Positions 1 to 8,960 are shown, numbered from the stretch's first letter. The stretch is 64,000 nucleotides of DNA from Vreelandella neptunia (GCF_000712975.1 NZ_JHQL01000001.1:1-64000); one strand, 5' to 3'. Notes: generated from the letters alone by a model not told the origin. A program made the numbers and translations.

Positions 1-105
1 CGTCATTCCCGAGTGGGGTTATCGGGAATCCACCTTGGCATTGACCTGCAGCAGCCTAAAACCACAGGTCAACATGGATTCCCGCTGAGGGCCTGCGGGA
101 ATGAC
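1..105. repeat. Compound inverted-repeat (REP/BIME-like) element
   Basis: A nearly symmetrical element with three nested or adjacent hairpins. The outer arms are GTCATTCCCG (2-11) and CGGGAATGAC (96-105). Inner arms are CGGGAATCCA (23-32) and TGGATTCCCG (75-84). A central hairpin has arms TTGACCTG (41-48) and CAGGTCAA (65-72). The CATTCCCG/CGGGAATC core resembles the REP-type palindromes common in Pseudomonadota intergenic DNA. No gene overlaps it. It may continue left of the window, so its true end is unknown. Confidence 0.7.
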
Positions 106-153
106 AACAGCGCCTCGGAGGGCTGGGGCGAGTTATCGTCAGGCATTTATTAA

Positions 154-190
154 GAAAAACCCCACCTTCAGTTGAAGCTGGGGCTTTTTG
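154..190 (+). terminator. Rho-independent terminator
   Basis: The stem arms CCCCA-CCTTC and GAAG-CTGGGG enclose a short AGTT loop, with an A-run before and a T-run after. The T-run fits termination on the plus strand. The A-run would allow the reverse orientation too. It probably ends a transcript that begins left of the window. Confidence 0.7.
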
Positions 191-357
191 TTGGCCGCTG
201 ATAATGTTTTAAGCGCATCAAGCAGATAAATTATCGCTACTATTCTCACTACTTAGAAAGCATTAGACAGAAAGTGCTATGATGCGGCGATTAATGGGGG
301 CATTTTCTTTTGAATATATGTTCACTTATGACATGAAATTACTTTAGAGGTGAAAGG

Positions 358-1425
358 GTGAGTGAAACAGTACCCACGTCGTGGCTTGTCTATTGCCGCC
401 CAGGGTTTGAAAGTGACGCACTTGCTGAAATGCAGCACCATGCTAAGCAGCAAGAGGTAAGTTGCGAAGCTGCGCAAGGGGAAGGGTGGGCGAGCTTAAC
501 GCGCTTGGATGACGAACCTATTAATGATTTGCATCGTAAAGCGGCATTTAAGCGGCTTATTTTTGCTCGTCAAAGTTTAGCCGCTATGCCAGCTCTAACA
601 TTGTCCCGAGACGATCGACTTACTGCTATTCTAGATCAGGTGAAGGCAAGCCGGTGGAGTTTTGAAGAAATCTGGCATGAAACGCCAGATACTAATGATG
701 GCAAAGCATTAGCGGGCTTAATTAAAGCGCTGACAAAACCATTACAGAGTATGTTAAAAAAACGTGGTGCCCTGCGCGGTAAAGCAGGGGCTCGTCGGCT
801 GCATATTTTCTGGACAGATGGCGATCGTGTTCAACTGGGCATGAGCTTTCCTGATAATCGGAGTGAACTGCTTAATGGTATTCGCCGGTTGCGTTTTCCT
901 TCTCGAGCGCCAAGCCGATCAACGCTGAAGTTAGAAGAGGCATGGCATGAATTTATTCCCCGAGAAGAGTGGGATACGCGGCTTTCCGCCCACATGCAGG
1001 CAGCAGATCTAGGAGCCGCCCCAGGTGGCTGGACATGGCAGTTAGTGCAGCGTGGTATGTATGTTTATGCCATTGATAATGGGCCAATGGACAAGCAGCT
1101 AATGGCTACAGGGCAGATAGACCATCTTAAAGAAGACGGTTTTGTTTGGGAGCCGCCGCAACGAATGGATTGGCTAGTTTGCGATATCGTCGATAAGCCT
1201 GTGCGCGTGTTAGCAATGGTAGAAAGGTGGTTAACTCGCAAATGGTGCCGAGAGGCAATTTTTAATCTAAAGCTACCTATGAAGAAACGCTGGGATGAAG
1301 TTACTCGCTGTATTAACACCCTAGAAGAAGCGTTGGAAGCGGCGGGTGTGAGGGCTAAGATCACGTGTCGTCACCTCTACCACGATAGGGAAGAAGTGAC
1401 GGTGCATGTGAGGCTTGATCACTAA
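358..1425 (+). CDS. rlmM: 23S rRNA 2'-O-ribose methyltransferase RlmM
   Basis: RlmM uses S-adenosylmethionine to methylate the ribose of C2498 of 23S rRNA in the cytoplasm (known for the family). The 355-residue protein has the family's usual length. Near the N-terminus is LVYCRPGFE, matching the start of E. coli RlmM. The SAM-binding loop DLGAAPGGW lies at about residue 217, followed by VCDIVDKP near 275, FNLKLPMKK near 302 and the C-terminal REEVTVHV. These segments fit the FtsJ-type K-D-K-E fold. The start is GTG with an AGAGGTGAAAG ribosome-binding region just upstream. It stands alone on the plus strand. Confidence 0.96.
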   Translation: MSETVPTSWLVYCRPGFESDALAEMQHHAKQQEVSCEAAQGEGWASLTRLDDEPINDLHRKAAFKRLIFARQSLAAMPALTLSRDDRLTAILDQVKASRWSFEEIWHETPDTNDGKALAGLIKALTKPLQSMLKKRGALRGKAGARRLHIFWTDGDRVQLGMSFPDNRSELLNGIRRLRFPSRAPSRSTLKLEEAWHEFIPREEWDTRLSAHMQAADLGAAPGGWTWQLVQRGMYVYAIDNGPMDKQLMATGQIDHLKEDGFVWEPPQRMDWLVCDIVDKPVRVLAMVERWLTRKWCREAIFNLKLPMKKRWDEVTRCINTLEEALEAAGVRAKITCRHLYHDREEVTVHVRLDH

Positions 1426-1471
1426 TTTAATGGCGCCTTAATTTAAGGGCAGCTAAGCTAGCGTCACAGTG

Positions 1472-1759
1472 TTAACAGCCAGGCTCGTATACACGAATTG
1501 TTTCGTCTTCTGTTAATAGAGGTAGAATACGTTGCATGGCCGTTGCACGTGCGTCACTTGAATGCCACTCTTTCCAAGCGCGAAGATCGCGCCATTTAGT
1601 AATCATAAGGCGGCGATCAGTATGGCCGAGTTCAACAAGTGTTTCACCACCGACAAACCCTCGCACGCCGAGTGAAACACGCATAGCTTCGCGGGCAGCT
1701 AGTTCATACTCTTCTTCCAGGCCAGGCATAATACGCCGTTCAATGATTACTTTGATCAT
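1472..1759 (-). CDS. Antibiotic biosynthesis monooxygenase (ABM) domain protein
   Basis: A 95-residue protein that looks like a single dimeric alpha-beta-barrel ABM/YgiN-type domain. Features are the opening strand IKVIIERRI, the helix LEEEYELAAREAM and the segment MITKWRDLRAWKEWHSS. Relatives include quinol monooxygenases and haem-degrading enzymes, but this sequence gives no specific substrate. It is transcribed away from tusA, and the two start codons are only 28 bp apart, so promoter elements must extend into each other's 5' ends. The family call is good; the function is unknown. Confidence 0.8.
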   Translation of the reverse strand: MIKVIIERRIMPGLEEEYELAAREAMRVSLGVRGFVGGETLVELGHTDRRLMITKWRDLRAWKEWHSSDARATAMQRILPLLTEDETIRVYEPGC

Positions 1760-1787
1760 GCTGTCTGTTTCCTAAACGAGATTGTAG

Positions 1788-2039
1788 ATGACTGATAATA
1801 CGTATGACCCATGTGCCTTTGATACATCGTTAGACACTACGGGGTTATATTGCCCTGAGCCAATCATGCTGATGCATAACAAGGTGCGTGACATGACGCC
1901 TGGGCAGGTGTTGAAAGTAATAGCAACCGACCCTGCTACGACGCGGGATGTCCCAAAATTTTGTCAATTTTTGGGACACCAACTGTTGCAGCAAGATGAG
2001 TCCGGTGACCATTATGTGTATTTTATTCGCTTAGCGTGA
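1788..2039 (+). CDS. tusA: Sulfur carrier protein TusA
   Basis: TusA takes persulfide sulfur from IscS and passes it to the TusBCD/E relay for 2-thiouridine modification of tRNA; it also feeds molybdenum cofactor synthesis (known for the family). The 83-residue protein carries the diagnostic GLYCPEP motif with the acceptor cysteine at residue 22. This is followed by the MTPGQVLKVIATDP strand and a C-terminal hydrophobic strand. Length matches the family. It is divergent from the ABM gene and has no obvious operon partner. Confidence 0.95.
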   Translation: MTDNTYDPCAFDTSLDTTGLYCPEPIMLMHNKVRDMTPGQVLKVIATDPATTRDVPKFCQFLGHQLLQQDESGDHYVYFIRLA

Positions 2040-2103
2040 CAATGTGCAGCTGTGCGAGGCTAACCCTCCGAGATTCGGTTTTGGTGGATCGCCTCGCAAG
2101 TGT

Positions 2104-2814
2104 TTATTTAAGATCATCCTCTTTGTTTGGAACAACCATCATCGCCAGAGCTTCCAATGTCGCAGGGTCTTCTTCCATTATGCGGCTAGCAATATGGCGT
2201 TGAAAAAAGTAAACCGTGCGATGTCTGGAATGAGCATCATAAAGGCATTTATCTCCAAGAAGGATGGGGGACATCGTAGCTTGTTGCTCATCGGCAAGTA
2301 CTGCTTCAACGCTGCCATCGCTATAGAGACGCCATCCGTAGACCTGCTTCATATTCCAAGGTGCGTTGGGATGATTCATGCACAAAGCATGAGTACCAAG
2401 AGTATCTGGAAGTTGCTGGATCAGTGTGATCTCCCCAGACGCTTCATATTCGAAGTAGCTAGCGGATGCAGTCAGTTCATCGTATTTGTGGTCGGGGGGG
2501 AGGGCAAAAATCTCTTCTGTTTCTGGATCACGGTAGCCAATAAATTGGCCATTTTCATGACTGTCAAGTTCGTGACAAGCAGCGAGTGTCTCCATCCACG
2601 GGACCAAGCCAATCACGTTACCATTCTCTTGTAGCCCCCAGGCCAATACAGGCAGGCCGTAATACGTGTCGGGACTCGCAGCGAGCTGGTAGACCATCTC
2701 TAAGCCATCTAGCTCAGGTGCTAAACGGATTAAACATTTCTGCGCCTGCTGACGCTGACGCACGGTTTCCAGGTCGATGACCTGGGCAGAGCGGGGTGAC
2801 AGGGTTGCGCCCAT
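2104..2814 (-). CDS. Conserved hypothetical protein
   Basis: A 236-residue soluble protein with no signal peptide or membrane segment. I do not recognise the family. The N-terminus (AQVIDLETVRQRQQAQKCL) is helical and basic. The middle is rich in acidic residues (DPETEEIF, DHKYDEL), and aromatic residues recur (YYGLPVLAWG, YGWRLYSDGS). No catalytic motif is evident. The ATG is preceded by AAGGAGGG at good spacing. A plus-strand reading frame of 196 codons overlaps it but lacks protein-like character. It lies just downstream of the DUF3080 lipoprotein and MATE pump genes on the same strand, with a gap of about 110 bp. Confidence 0.75.
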   Translation of the reverse strand: MGATLSPRSAQVIDLETVRQRQQAQKCLIRLAPELDGLEMVYQLAASPDTYYGLPVLAWGLQENGNVIGLVPWMETLAACHELDSHENGQFIGYRDPETEEIFALPPDHKYDELTASASYFEYEASGEITLIQQLPDTLGTHALCMNHPNAPWNMKQVYGWRLYSDGSVEAVLADEQQATMSPILLGDKCLYDAHSRHRTVYFFQRHIASRIMEEDPATLEALAMMVVPNKEDDLK

Positions 2815-2927
2815 AATGTCCCTCCTTGTGCTGCGTGGTCACGACATCGGTGAGTAGCGTATGCTTGCCCACCACTTAGTTCACCAATAGCACAGGTTGC
2901 TCAGAAGGTTAAGAGGGTATGTGATTT

Positions 2928-3926
2928 TTAATTATCAGAACAGCGATTAAATTGATCTCGTAGCGCTTGGTGTTCAATTTTTACTCGTTGCAGTTGCTGC
3001 CAGGGAGCCTGTGGATTGCGCAGTGACAACCAAGTGTTCTGATAGTTTTTAACCGCTTCTGGCGGCGTTATTTCGTGAATATTAATTAGTTGATTAATCG
3101 CCGTCAGCCACTGTAAAGAAATTTGTTCGACAGGAGCAAGCCATGCTGGAAAATCGTCCTGCAAGCATACACTAGCTTTTGGCTGCGTTGACTCGAGAGC
3201 TTCATTGGCTTCTGTCAGGCGTTGGTAGGCAAGTAGTACAGTCCTTAATACTTCTGCTGTTAACGGGCGCTCTTGTAATGTCTTCAGGTGGTTTTCAAGC
3301 GTCGCAGAATCTTGTTGCCAGTTGCTGTTGAATTGGTGAACTACCATCTGTTCAAGATAAGCCACCGCTGCTAAATGCTTATTGATATTGGGTAGGCTGG
3401 CACTATCTAAAGGATCGCTAGCTCTGGAAAAGCTTTTTTCCCACTCTTCGGAATCAAAAATGGCATTCCAACTGACCGCTGGAAGCTGCTCAGTTTTGAG
3501 TTCAGTTAACTGGGCTAATCGAGCTTTATTGTCATCACTTAAGCTGTCAGGCACGTCGCTGTTCCAGCAAGCACTTAAGCGTTGCCATAATTCACGCTCA
3601 TATAGCCACTGTTGGCTAGGGGGAGCGACACGACCTAATTGATTGTTCCTTGCTGCGATGAGTGATGTTATCTGACACTCACGTAATGCATATACGTTGA
3701 GCATGCCTTCACGGGTTTCTGGAATATCGAATAGTCGCTCTCGACGTTCAGGAAACTCACCAACATTAGATGGAGAGTAACGCTCAATAGTAGCAATTGA
3801 AAGATCGCTGGTAAGCTGTTGGTGATACTCTATCCAGGGTTGTTCAGCACTACTATTATTGCAGCCCGCGAGGAATAAGCTGGCACTAACGGCCAGCCAT
3901 AACAGACGTTGTGGGTAGGGTGTCAT
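2928..3926 (-). CDS. DUF3080 family lipoprotein
   Basis: A 332-residue protein with a lipoprotein signal: a hydrophobic stretch ending in the lipobox LAGC, with the lipidated cysteine at about residue 22. The mature part is mostly helical with conserved-looking segments (YALRECQITSLIAARN, WQRLSACW) and several cysteines (CQ, CW, CLQ, CSDN). This pattern fits DUF3080, a family without known function. The product is expected at the outer membrane, facing the periplasm. It lies 3 bp downstream of the MATE transporter gene on the same strand, so the two are very likely co-transcribed. Confidence 0.75.
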   Translation of the reverse strand: MTPYPQRLLWLAVSASLFLAGCNNSSAEQPWIEYHQQLTSDLSIATIERYSPSNVGEFPERRERLFDIPETREGMLNVYALRECQITSLIAARNNQLGRVAPPSQQWLYERELWQRLSACWNSDVPDSLSDDNKARLAQLTELKTEQLPAVSWNAIFDSEEWEKSFSRASDPLDSASLPNINKHLAAVAYLEQMVVHQFNSNWQQDSATLENHLKTLQERPLTAEVLRTVLLAYQRLTEANEALESTQPKASVCLQDDFPAWLAPVEQISLQWLTAINQLINIHEITPPEAVKNYQNTWLSLRNPQAPWQQLQRVKIEHQALRDQFNRCSDN

Positions 3927-3929
3927 TGA

Positions 3930-5369
3930 TTACTCCTGTCGACTGATCCACGTTAACCGCCAAGCAAGTAATAGTGCGGCCGTGCTGAGTCCAGCAATCA
4001 GGCCTATCCAGTAACCGTGCACACCCATTGGTTCTGACAGGTTACCAATCCCATGAGCTCCTAGCCAGTGACCACCGCCTAAACCGACAATCCAATAAGA
4101 AAGCACCGTGATAACCATCACAATTCTTGTGTCTTTATAACCTCTTAACGCCCCTGCCAAGTTGACTTGAAGTGAGTCTGAGAGTTGGAAAATCACCGCT
4201 AGGGATATGATAGTAAGTGCTAGTGCTTGAATGTCAGCATTAGAGGTGTACAGCGAAATCACCGGTACCGCGGTAACCCACAGCAAGGTACTGTTAATGG
4301 CGGCGACAATAACGCTGATGACAATACCGTTCCAAGCCACGGTACGTGCCATGGCGAAACGCTGTTGGCCTAATGTATTACCTACACGTACGGTAAGTGC
4401 CATGCTTAATGACATAGGTAGCATAAACAGAATCGTCGTGAAGCTTAGTGCGATTTGGTGAGCCCCTACTGTGACCTCTCCAAAGCTGGCAATAAACAGG
4501 GCTATTAACGTAAATAGTGTCACTTCGACAAAAATGGCTACCCCGATGGGCACGCCCACCACCACAAGTTCGCGGATACCGGATAGCTTTGGTGGCGTAA
4601 ATGTTTTCCAAATAGAAACACTACGGTAGGTGCGGCCTTTACGGGTATAGAGCGCCATCGAAACGGCCATTGTCCACATTGATAGTGCAGTGGCTATGCC
4701 ACAGCCGAATGCACCTGACGCAGGCAGTTGTTGCAGGCTGCCGGGCAGCCCGTTACCAAATAAACTAACAAGTCCGTCACCACCGTAGATAAGCAAATAA
4801 TTGCTAGGAATATTAACGGCTAGTCCTACTAAGCTTATCCATAAGGCGGGGCGGGTGTGGTTCATACCATCTGAGAAGGCTCTAAGTGCCTGAAAAAGAG
4901 CAATTCCCGGCATACCAAAGGCAACGGCAGTTAGGTAGGCAGCAGACTCGCGTGCGACTGCAGGAGGCACCTGCATAAGCTCGAATATCGGTGTGACGAC
5001 TGTCCACAGCAGCACAGCTGCAATAATCCCGAGCACTAATGCAACCCACAATGCCTGGTGAACCGCAGGACGGATGTCAGTATTTCGTTGGCCACCTAAC
5101 AGGTGCGCCACAATAGGGGTAAGGCCCATTAACGTGCCGGTCATAAACAGCATCAGCGGCATCCACAGGCTTGAACCAACCGAGACTGCAGCGAGATCAG
5201 TGGCGTTGTGTCGTCCGGTCATAATAACGTCGACCACACTCATACCCGCTTGCGCTAACTGAGCACCGCAGATGGGTAACGCTAACGCTATTAACGTGCG
5301 TGTTTCTGGCCAATAAATCGATTTGGTATTGCTAGTAAAGCCGCCCAAGGTGTGGTTCCTATTCAGCAA
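3930..5369 (-). CDS. norM: MATE family multidrug efflux transporter (NorM type)
   Basis: A 479-residue inner-membrane protein with about 12 hydrophobic segments in two similar halves, typical of MATE antiporters that export cationic drugs in exchange for Na+ or H+. Recognisable segments include PICGAQLAQAGMSVVDVIMTGR in the first helix and VGAHQIALSF at the start of the second half. The only start in frame near the first helix is TTG. The chosen one (5369) has AGG about 6 bp upstream, and a second TTG at codon 8 is also possible. The DUF3080 lipoprotein gene follows after 3 bp. The substrate cannot be told from sequence. Confidence 0.88.
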   Translation of the reverse strand: MLNRNHTLGGFTSNTKSIYWPETRTLIALALPICGAQLAQAGMSVVDVIMTGRHNATDLAAVSVGSSLWMPLMLFMTGTLMGLTPIVAHLLGGQRNTDIRPAVHQALWVALVLGIIAAVLLWTVVTPIFELMQVPPAVARESAAYLTAVAFGMPGIALFQALRAFSDGMNHTRPALWISLVGLAVNIPSNYLLIYGGDGLVSLFGNGLPGSLQQLPASGAFGCGIATALSMWTMAVSMALYTRKGRTYRSVSIWKTFTPPKLSGIRELVVVGVPIGVAIFVEVTLFTLIALFIASFGEVTVGAHQIALSFTTILFMLPMSLSMALTVRVGNTLGQQRFAMARTVAWNGIVISVIVAAINSTLLWVTAVPVISLYTSNADIQALALTIISLAVIFQLSDSLQVNLAGALRGYKDTRIVMVITVLSYWIVGLGGGHWLGAHGIGNLSEPMGVHGYWIGLIAGLSTAALLLAWRLTWISRQE

Positions 5370-5531
5370 AGAGACCTAAGAAAAGCCTTTAGAATAGCAG
5401 GAGTTACTGTTGTTTCGGTAGCCATTTAGTAAGCAGGCTATTCTTTGGTTCGCAGGTGCGCTACGGGTATACTGTGAGGATTGGGCATTACCCATCAATA
5501 GATTATGTGAAACAGTTGGTGAATTGGTTCT

Positions 5532-6116
5532 ATGGTGAAAAATAAACAGCAGCACTGGACGCTTAACGATATTACGGCGCTATTTGATGGTGTGTTTTTT
5601 GAGCATTACCAGACACGTTTGATCAGGGGCGGAGACGAGCCTGTTTATCGCCCTAGCAACGTTGATACGCCATATCACCAAGTGATTTTTGCGCGCGGTT
5701 TTTTCGCCAGTGCTTTGCATGAGATTAGCCACTGGTGTATTGCTGGTGAAAAGCGTCGACAGCTGGAAGATTACGGTTACTGGTACCTACCTGATGGACG
5801 CGACGCACAGCAGCAACTCGCCTTCGAAAAAGCGGAAATCGCACCACAGGCGCTGGAGCAGCTGTTTACCCACGCCTGTGGGCGCACGTTTCACGTAAGT
5901 GTGGATAACTTGGGTGGGAACGTTGAGGTGGATCGTGAGGCATTTGCTAACAGCGTCGCCGCCAAAGCTAACAACTACTTGGAAATCGGGCTGCCGCTGC
6001 GTGCCAACGCTTTTTTAGTGGCGTTGACACACTATTATCAGCACCAAGCGACTCTGGCACAGGCCGTTAAGCAGGGGCTGGAAGCACTGGATGTTGTATC
6101 GCTCGAAACGGCTTAG
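5532..6116 (+). CDS. epmC: Elongation factor P hydroxylase EpmC
   Basis: EpmC (YfcM) hydroxylates the beta-lysylated lysine of elongation factor P as the last step of that modification (known in E. coli). The 194-residue protein matches the family along its length: RLIRGGDEPVYRP, the metal-binding-type motif HEISHW (residues 63-68), then YGYWYLPDGRDAQQQ and a C-terminal HYYQ. EpmA and EpmB are not in this window. Its last bases overlap by 4 bp the end of the convergent gene on the other strand, so there is no room for a separate terminator. Confidence 0.93.
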   Translation: MVKNKQQHWTLNDITALFDGVFFEHYQTRLIRGGDEPVYRPSNVDTPYHQVIFARGFFASALHEISHWCIAGEKRRQLEDYGYWYLPDGRDAQQQLAFEKAEIAPQALEQLFTHACGRTFHVSVDNLGGNVEVDREAFANSVAAKANNYLEIGLPLRANAFLVALTHYYQHQATLAQAVKQGLEALDVVSLETA

Positions 6117-6592
6117 TCTTTTTCGGTAAGTTGCTTGTGTAGCGTCAGCATGACCTCAATTTCATGTTCAGGCCGCATCGGCTCGAACCCTAAATCGTTA
6201 AACGTATCGCTACGCAGGCGGTGCCACTGATTTGCGCTAATTGTTTCATAGAGCACTTGTGCAGGTGCTAGTTCCACAAAAGGGTCAAGACCGTAAGTAT
6301 CAAACAGACGGGCTAGCGCTGCTTCATCTTCACCATTATCGCTAGTGTACAACGTAGCTGAAAAGTGATCGGTTTCTAATTCACGTATGACATCTAAAGG
6401 ACTGACGCCCAGACTTTCCAGCTCTTCAATGCTGTAAGCCCCCATCACGTTGGTATCTTCAGTGATCCAGCTGTCGTCAGGTTGAATAAGGGTCTGCTTA
6501 ATACGCCCATCGGGTAACGACCAGGCAATAGCCAGCGGCAAGCCGTCTTCTTCGCCCGTCTCAATGGCAATAAATCCTGGGTAATCAGCCAC
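6113..6592 (-). CDS. Degenerate DnaQ-like (DEDD exonuclease fold) protein
   Basis: A 159-residue protein whose layout resembles small DnaQ-type exonuclease relatives. It has an opening strand FIAIETG, a second strand AIAWSLPDG, a PDDSWI segment, a helix ending in ELESLGVSP, a strand with TLYTSDNGEDEAALARLF, and a C-terminal helix after RPEHEIE. In active DEDD enzymes the first strand carries D-x-E. Here the Asp position is Ala9 (Glu11 is kept), and the final His/Asp pair is not intact. I infer a probably inactive or repurposed fold member. The alignment was done by eye, so the family call is tentative. It is 12 bp downstream of tatD on the same strand. Confidence 0.6.
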   Translation of the reverse strand: MADYPGFIAIETGEEDGLPLAIAWSLPDGRIKQTLIQPDDSWITEDTNVMGAYSIEELESLGVSPLDVIRELETDHFSATLYTSDNGEDEAALARLFDTYGLDPFVELAPAQVLYETISANQWHRLRSDTFNDLGFEPMRPEHEIEVMLTLHKQLTEKD

Positions 6593-6604
6593 GCTGTGCT
6601 CCTT

Positions 6605-7456
6605 TTAAGTTTCCGCATCAAGGCGAAAAAAACGCTGGGCAGTTCGAGTGGTTGCGGCCCCCAGCTCGGTTTCAGTCACGTTATGCCACTGGGCAATCTC
6701 TCTGACAATCCATGGTAGCAAGGCTGGCTCGTGACGGCGCCCTTTCAGCTTTGCTGGAAGGTTGCGGGGTAGTAAGTAGGGGCAGTCGGTTTCCACCATG
6801 AGCCTTTCTAAGGGAATATCCTTCACGATTGAGCGAAGGTGGTGGCCTCTGCGCTCATCACAAATCCAGCCGGTTAAACCAATATGAAGATCTAAATCAA
6901 GATAGCCGTGGAGTGTCTCTCGGTCAGCGGTGAAACAGTGAATAACGGCTTCGCTGATATCATCGCGCCAGCTATGCAGTATCTCACGCATTCGCTGTCC
7001 AGCGTCCCGCTCATGTAAAAAGAGCGGCAAGCCACTTTCAATGGCGAGCGCCAGCTGAGCCTCAAACGCTCGTTCTTGCTCAGCAGGTGTCGAGAAATTG
7101 CGATTAAAATCCAGCCCACACTCTCCAACGGCAACCACTTCGGGTTGTTGGTGCAGTGCTTTCAACTGGTTCGCCACATCGCTATTCCACCCGCTAGCAT
7201 CATGCGGATGAACCCCCGCAGTGGCATATATGCCAGGGACCTGCTGAGCCATCTTAACGGCTAGCTCAGCATGTTCAATATCAGTACCCGTCACGATAAG
7301 AGTTGTTACATTAGCCGCTTTTGCTCTGGCAATGACATCTACTAAATCGCGCTGAAAACTTTCATGAGTCAGGTTAGCTCCAATATCGACTAAGGGAGCA
7401 CCGGAACGAAATTGCAGCGCTTCTGGTAAAAAGCTATCCACAGCACTTGTTGTCAA
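6605..7456 (-). CDS. tatD: TatD family metal-dependent DNase
   Basis: TatD enzymes are TIM-barrel metallohydrolases with 3'-5' exonuclease activity, involved in DNA repair and turnover. The 283-residue protein shows the full set of metal-site segments in order: DIGANLT, AGVHPHDA, GECGLDFNRNF, FLHERDA, IHCFTA, GWICDERRG and ETDCPYLLPR. It aligns more closely with true TatD than with YcfH or YjjV (GWICDERRG and LPRNLPAK are TatD-like). An N-terminal extension of about 20 residues precedes LVDIGANL. No tatABC genes are adjacent. It is probably co-transcribed with the downstream degenerate DnaQ-like gene. Confidence 0.93.
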   Translation of the reverse strand: MTTSAVDSFLPEALQFRSGAPLVDIGANLTHESFQRDLVDVIARAKAANVTTLIVTGTDIEHAELAVKMAQQVPGIYATAGVHPHDASGWNSDVANQLKALHQQPEVVAVGECGLDFNRNFSTPAEQERAFEAQLALAIESGLPLFLHERDAGQRMREILHSWRDDISEAVIHCFTADRETLHGYLDLDLHIGLTGWICDERRGHHLRSIVKDIPLERLMVETDCPYLLPRNLPAKLKGRRHEPALLPWIVREIAQWHNVTETELGAATTRTAQRFFRLDAET

Positions 7457-7703
7457 ACGTCATACCCTCCAGCGCCAATTAAATAATCGATAACAGCCAG
7501 GCATTCGTCAATGGGTTAGCTAGCTGCAGAACACTATTGTAACGCCGGTAAGTAACAACAACTAATGGTCTGGCTTGGTTGAGTAGCTTAATCGAATGGC
7601 ATGAATTGCAAAAAAACTGGCTCGAAAGGTAAACAGCAATGCGGTTTTTACTCTTAACATGAAGATGCAGTATGCAATAAATCGGGCTAAAGGCTCTTTT
7701 AAT

Positions 7704-7711
7704 AACAACAA
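7704..7711 (+). promoter_or_regulatory. Hfq/Crc-type CA motif in the binding-protein leader
   Basis: AACAACAA lies 16 bases upstream of the chosen ATG at 7728, inside a longer AAT-AAC-AAC-AAT run. It matches the AANAAYAA consensus known from Pseudomonas catabolite-repression targets. The position next to the start codon is typical for translational repression by Hfq with Crc. Function here is inferred. Confidence 0.45.
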
Positions 7712-7727
7712 TAGACGGGTGAAAAAT

Positions 7728-8960
7728 ATGCAGCTATCACGTCATTTCGCTATTTCTACACTAGCAGCGGCGGTTATTGCCGCTGGCTATGCACCCAGCG
7801 TGGCCGCCAATGATGGTATTTCAGATAATGAGATTCGTATTGGCTATCTGGCTGATATGTCAGGCGTTTATCGTGATCCGATAGGGCCGTTAGGGCAAGA
7901 TGCCATTGAAATGGCGATTGAAGATATGGGTGGCAGCGTCCACGGCGCTGAGGTGGTGGTCTTTAGCGCGGATGATCGTAACAGCCCAGATGTTGGCTCA
8001 AGCGTTGTGCGCGAGTGGATTGATGAACGCAATGTCGACATGGTCACGGGGCTAGTGGCGTCATCGGTTACTTTGGCAGCAGTAGGCTTGCTAGAAGATG
8101 CGGATAAACTTGGTTTGGTAAATGGCGCTGTTTCCTCTAGCGTTACTAACGAACACTGCTCTCCCAACCATATTCACTGGGTATATGATACCTGGGCGAT
8201 GTCTAACGGTACGGCCAAAGCCATCACTCAAGAAGGCCATAAAAATTGGTATTTGCTCAGTGCCGACTACTCATTTGGCCATGCGCTTGAAGCAGATGTT
8301 GAACGTGTGGTCACTGAAAATGGTGGAACGATAGTCGGTAGCGCGCGCCATCCCTTCCCGAACAACGATTTCTCCTCCTTCATGCTGCAAGCCCAGGCTT
8401 CGGGTGCTGATGTAATTGCCCTCAATAATGCCGGTGGAGACACCATCAATGCCGTACAAACGGCTGGCGAGTTCGGTATTACCCAAGCGGGTCAGATTCT
8501 AGCGGGTATGGTGCTGTTCAGCACCGATATACGCAGCATTGGTCTCGAAAATGCCCAAGGGCTGCAGTTCACCAAAGCATGGTATTACGACTTAAATGAT
8601 GAGACCCGTGCGTGGGCAGAGCGTTTCCGTGAGCGTACCGGCAGCATGCCTACCATGGTACACGCAGGTCTTTATTCCAGTACCCGCCACTACCTAGAAG
8701 CCATTGAGGCAACGGGAACAGACGATACGCAAACTGTTCGTCAGCAGATGGTCGATACCCCGATTAATGACGTGTTTGCAACGGGCGGCTATATCCGTGA
8801 GGACGGTCGTATGGTGCATGACATGTACCTCGTGGAAGTAAAAACGCCAGAAGAATCTGTTGATGAAGATGATCTTTTCAGAATTGTGCGCACTATTCCC
8901 GCCGAGGAAGCGTTCCGGCCACTGTCTGAAAGCGTCTGCCCACTCGTTAACAAGGGATAA
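7728..8960 (+). CDS. ABC transporter substrate-binding protein, branched-chain amino acid (LIV) type
   Basis: A 410-residue periplasmic solute-binding protein. The chosen ATG gives a clean signal peptide (basic MQLSRHF, hydrophobic core, likely cleavage after SVAA near residue 27). An upstream in-frame ATG at 7659 would add 23 basic residues in front and is less likely. The mature protein opens with IRIGYLADMSGVYRD, the hallmark of the Peripla_BP_6/LivK group, and contains YSFGHALE and PNNDFSSFMLQAQASGADV. No permease or ATPase gene is nearby. It heads a cluster of acyl-CoA ligase, acyl-CoA dehydrogenase and thiolase genes, so the ligand is inferred to be a carboxylic acid or related compound. 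Confidence 0.9.
   Translation: MQLSRHFAISTLAAAVIAAGYAPSVAANDGISDNEIRIGYLADMSGVYRDPIGPLGQDAIEMAIEDMGGSVHGAEVVVFSADDRNSPDVGSSVVREWIDERNVDMVTGLVASSVTLAAVGLLEDADKLGLVNGAVSSSVTNEHCSPNHIHWVYDTWAMSNGTAKAITQEGHKNWYLLSADYSFGHALEADVERVVTENGGTIVGSARHPFPNNDFSSFMLQAQASGADVIALNNAGGDTINAVQTAGEFGITQAGQILAGMVLFSTDIRSIGLENAQGLQFTKAWYYDLNDETRAWAERFRERTGSMPTMVHAGLYSSTRHYLEAIEATGTDDTQTVRQQMVDTPINDVFATGGYIREDGRMVHDMYLVEVKTPEESVDEDDLFRIVRTIPAEEAFRPLSESVCPLVNKG

Noticed and set aside
2044-2634. A 196-codon plus-strand reading frame
   Set aside because: It lies opposite the 236-residue minus-strand gene, has no ribosome-binding site, and its translation is not protein-like. Treated as a shadow.
7597-7610. TGGCATGAATTGCA, resembling a sigma-54 promoter upstream of the binding-protein gene
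   Set aside because: The GG and GC elements are 8 bases apart instead of the required 10.
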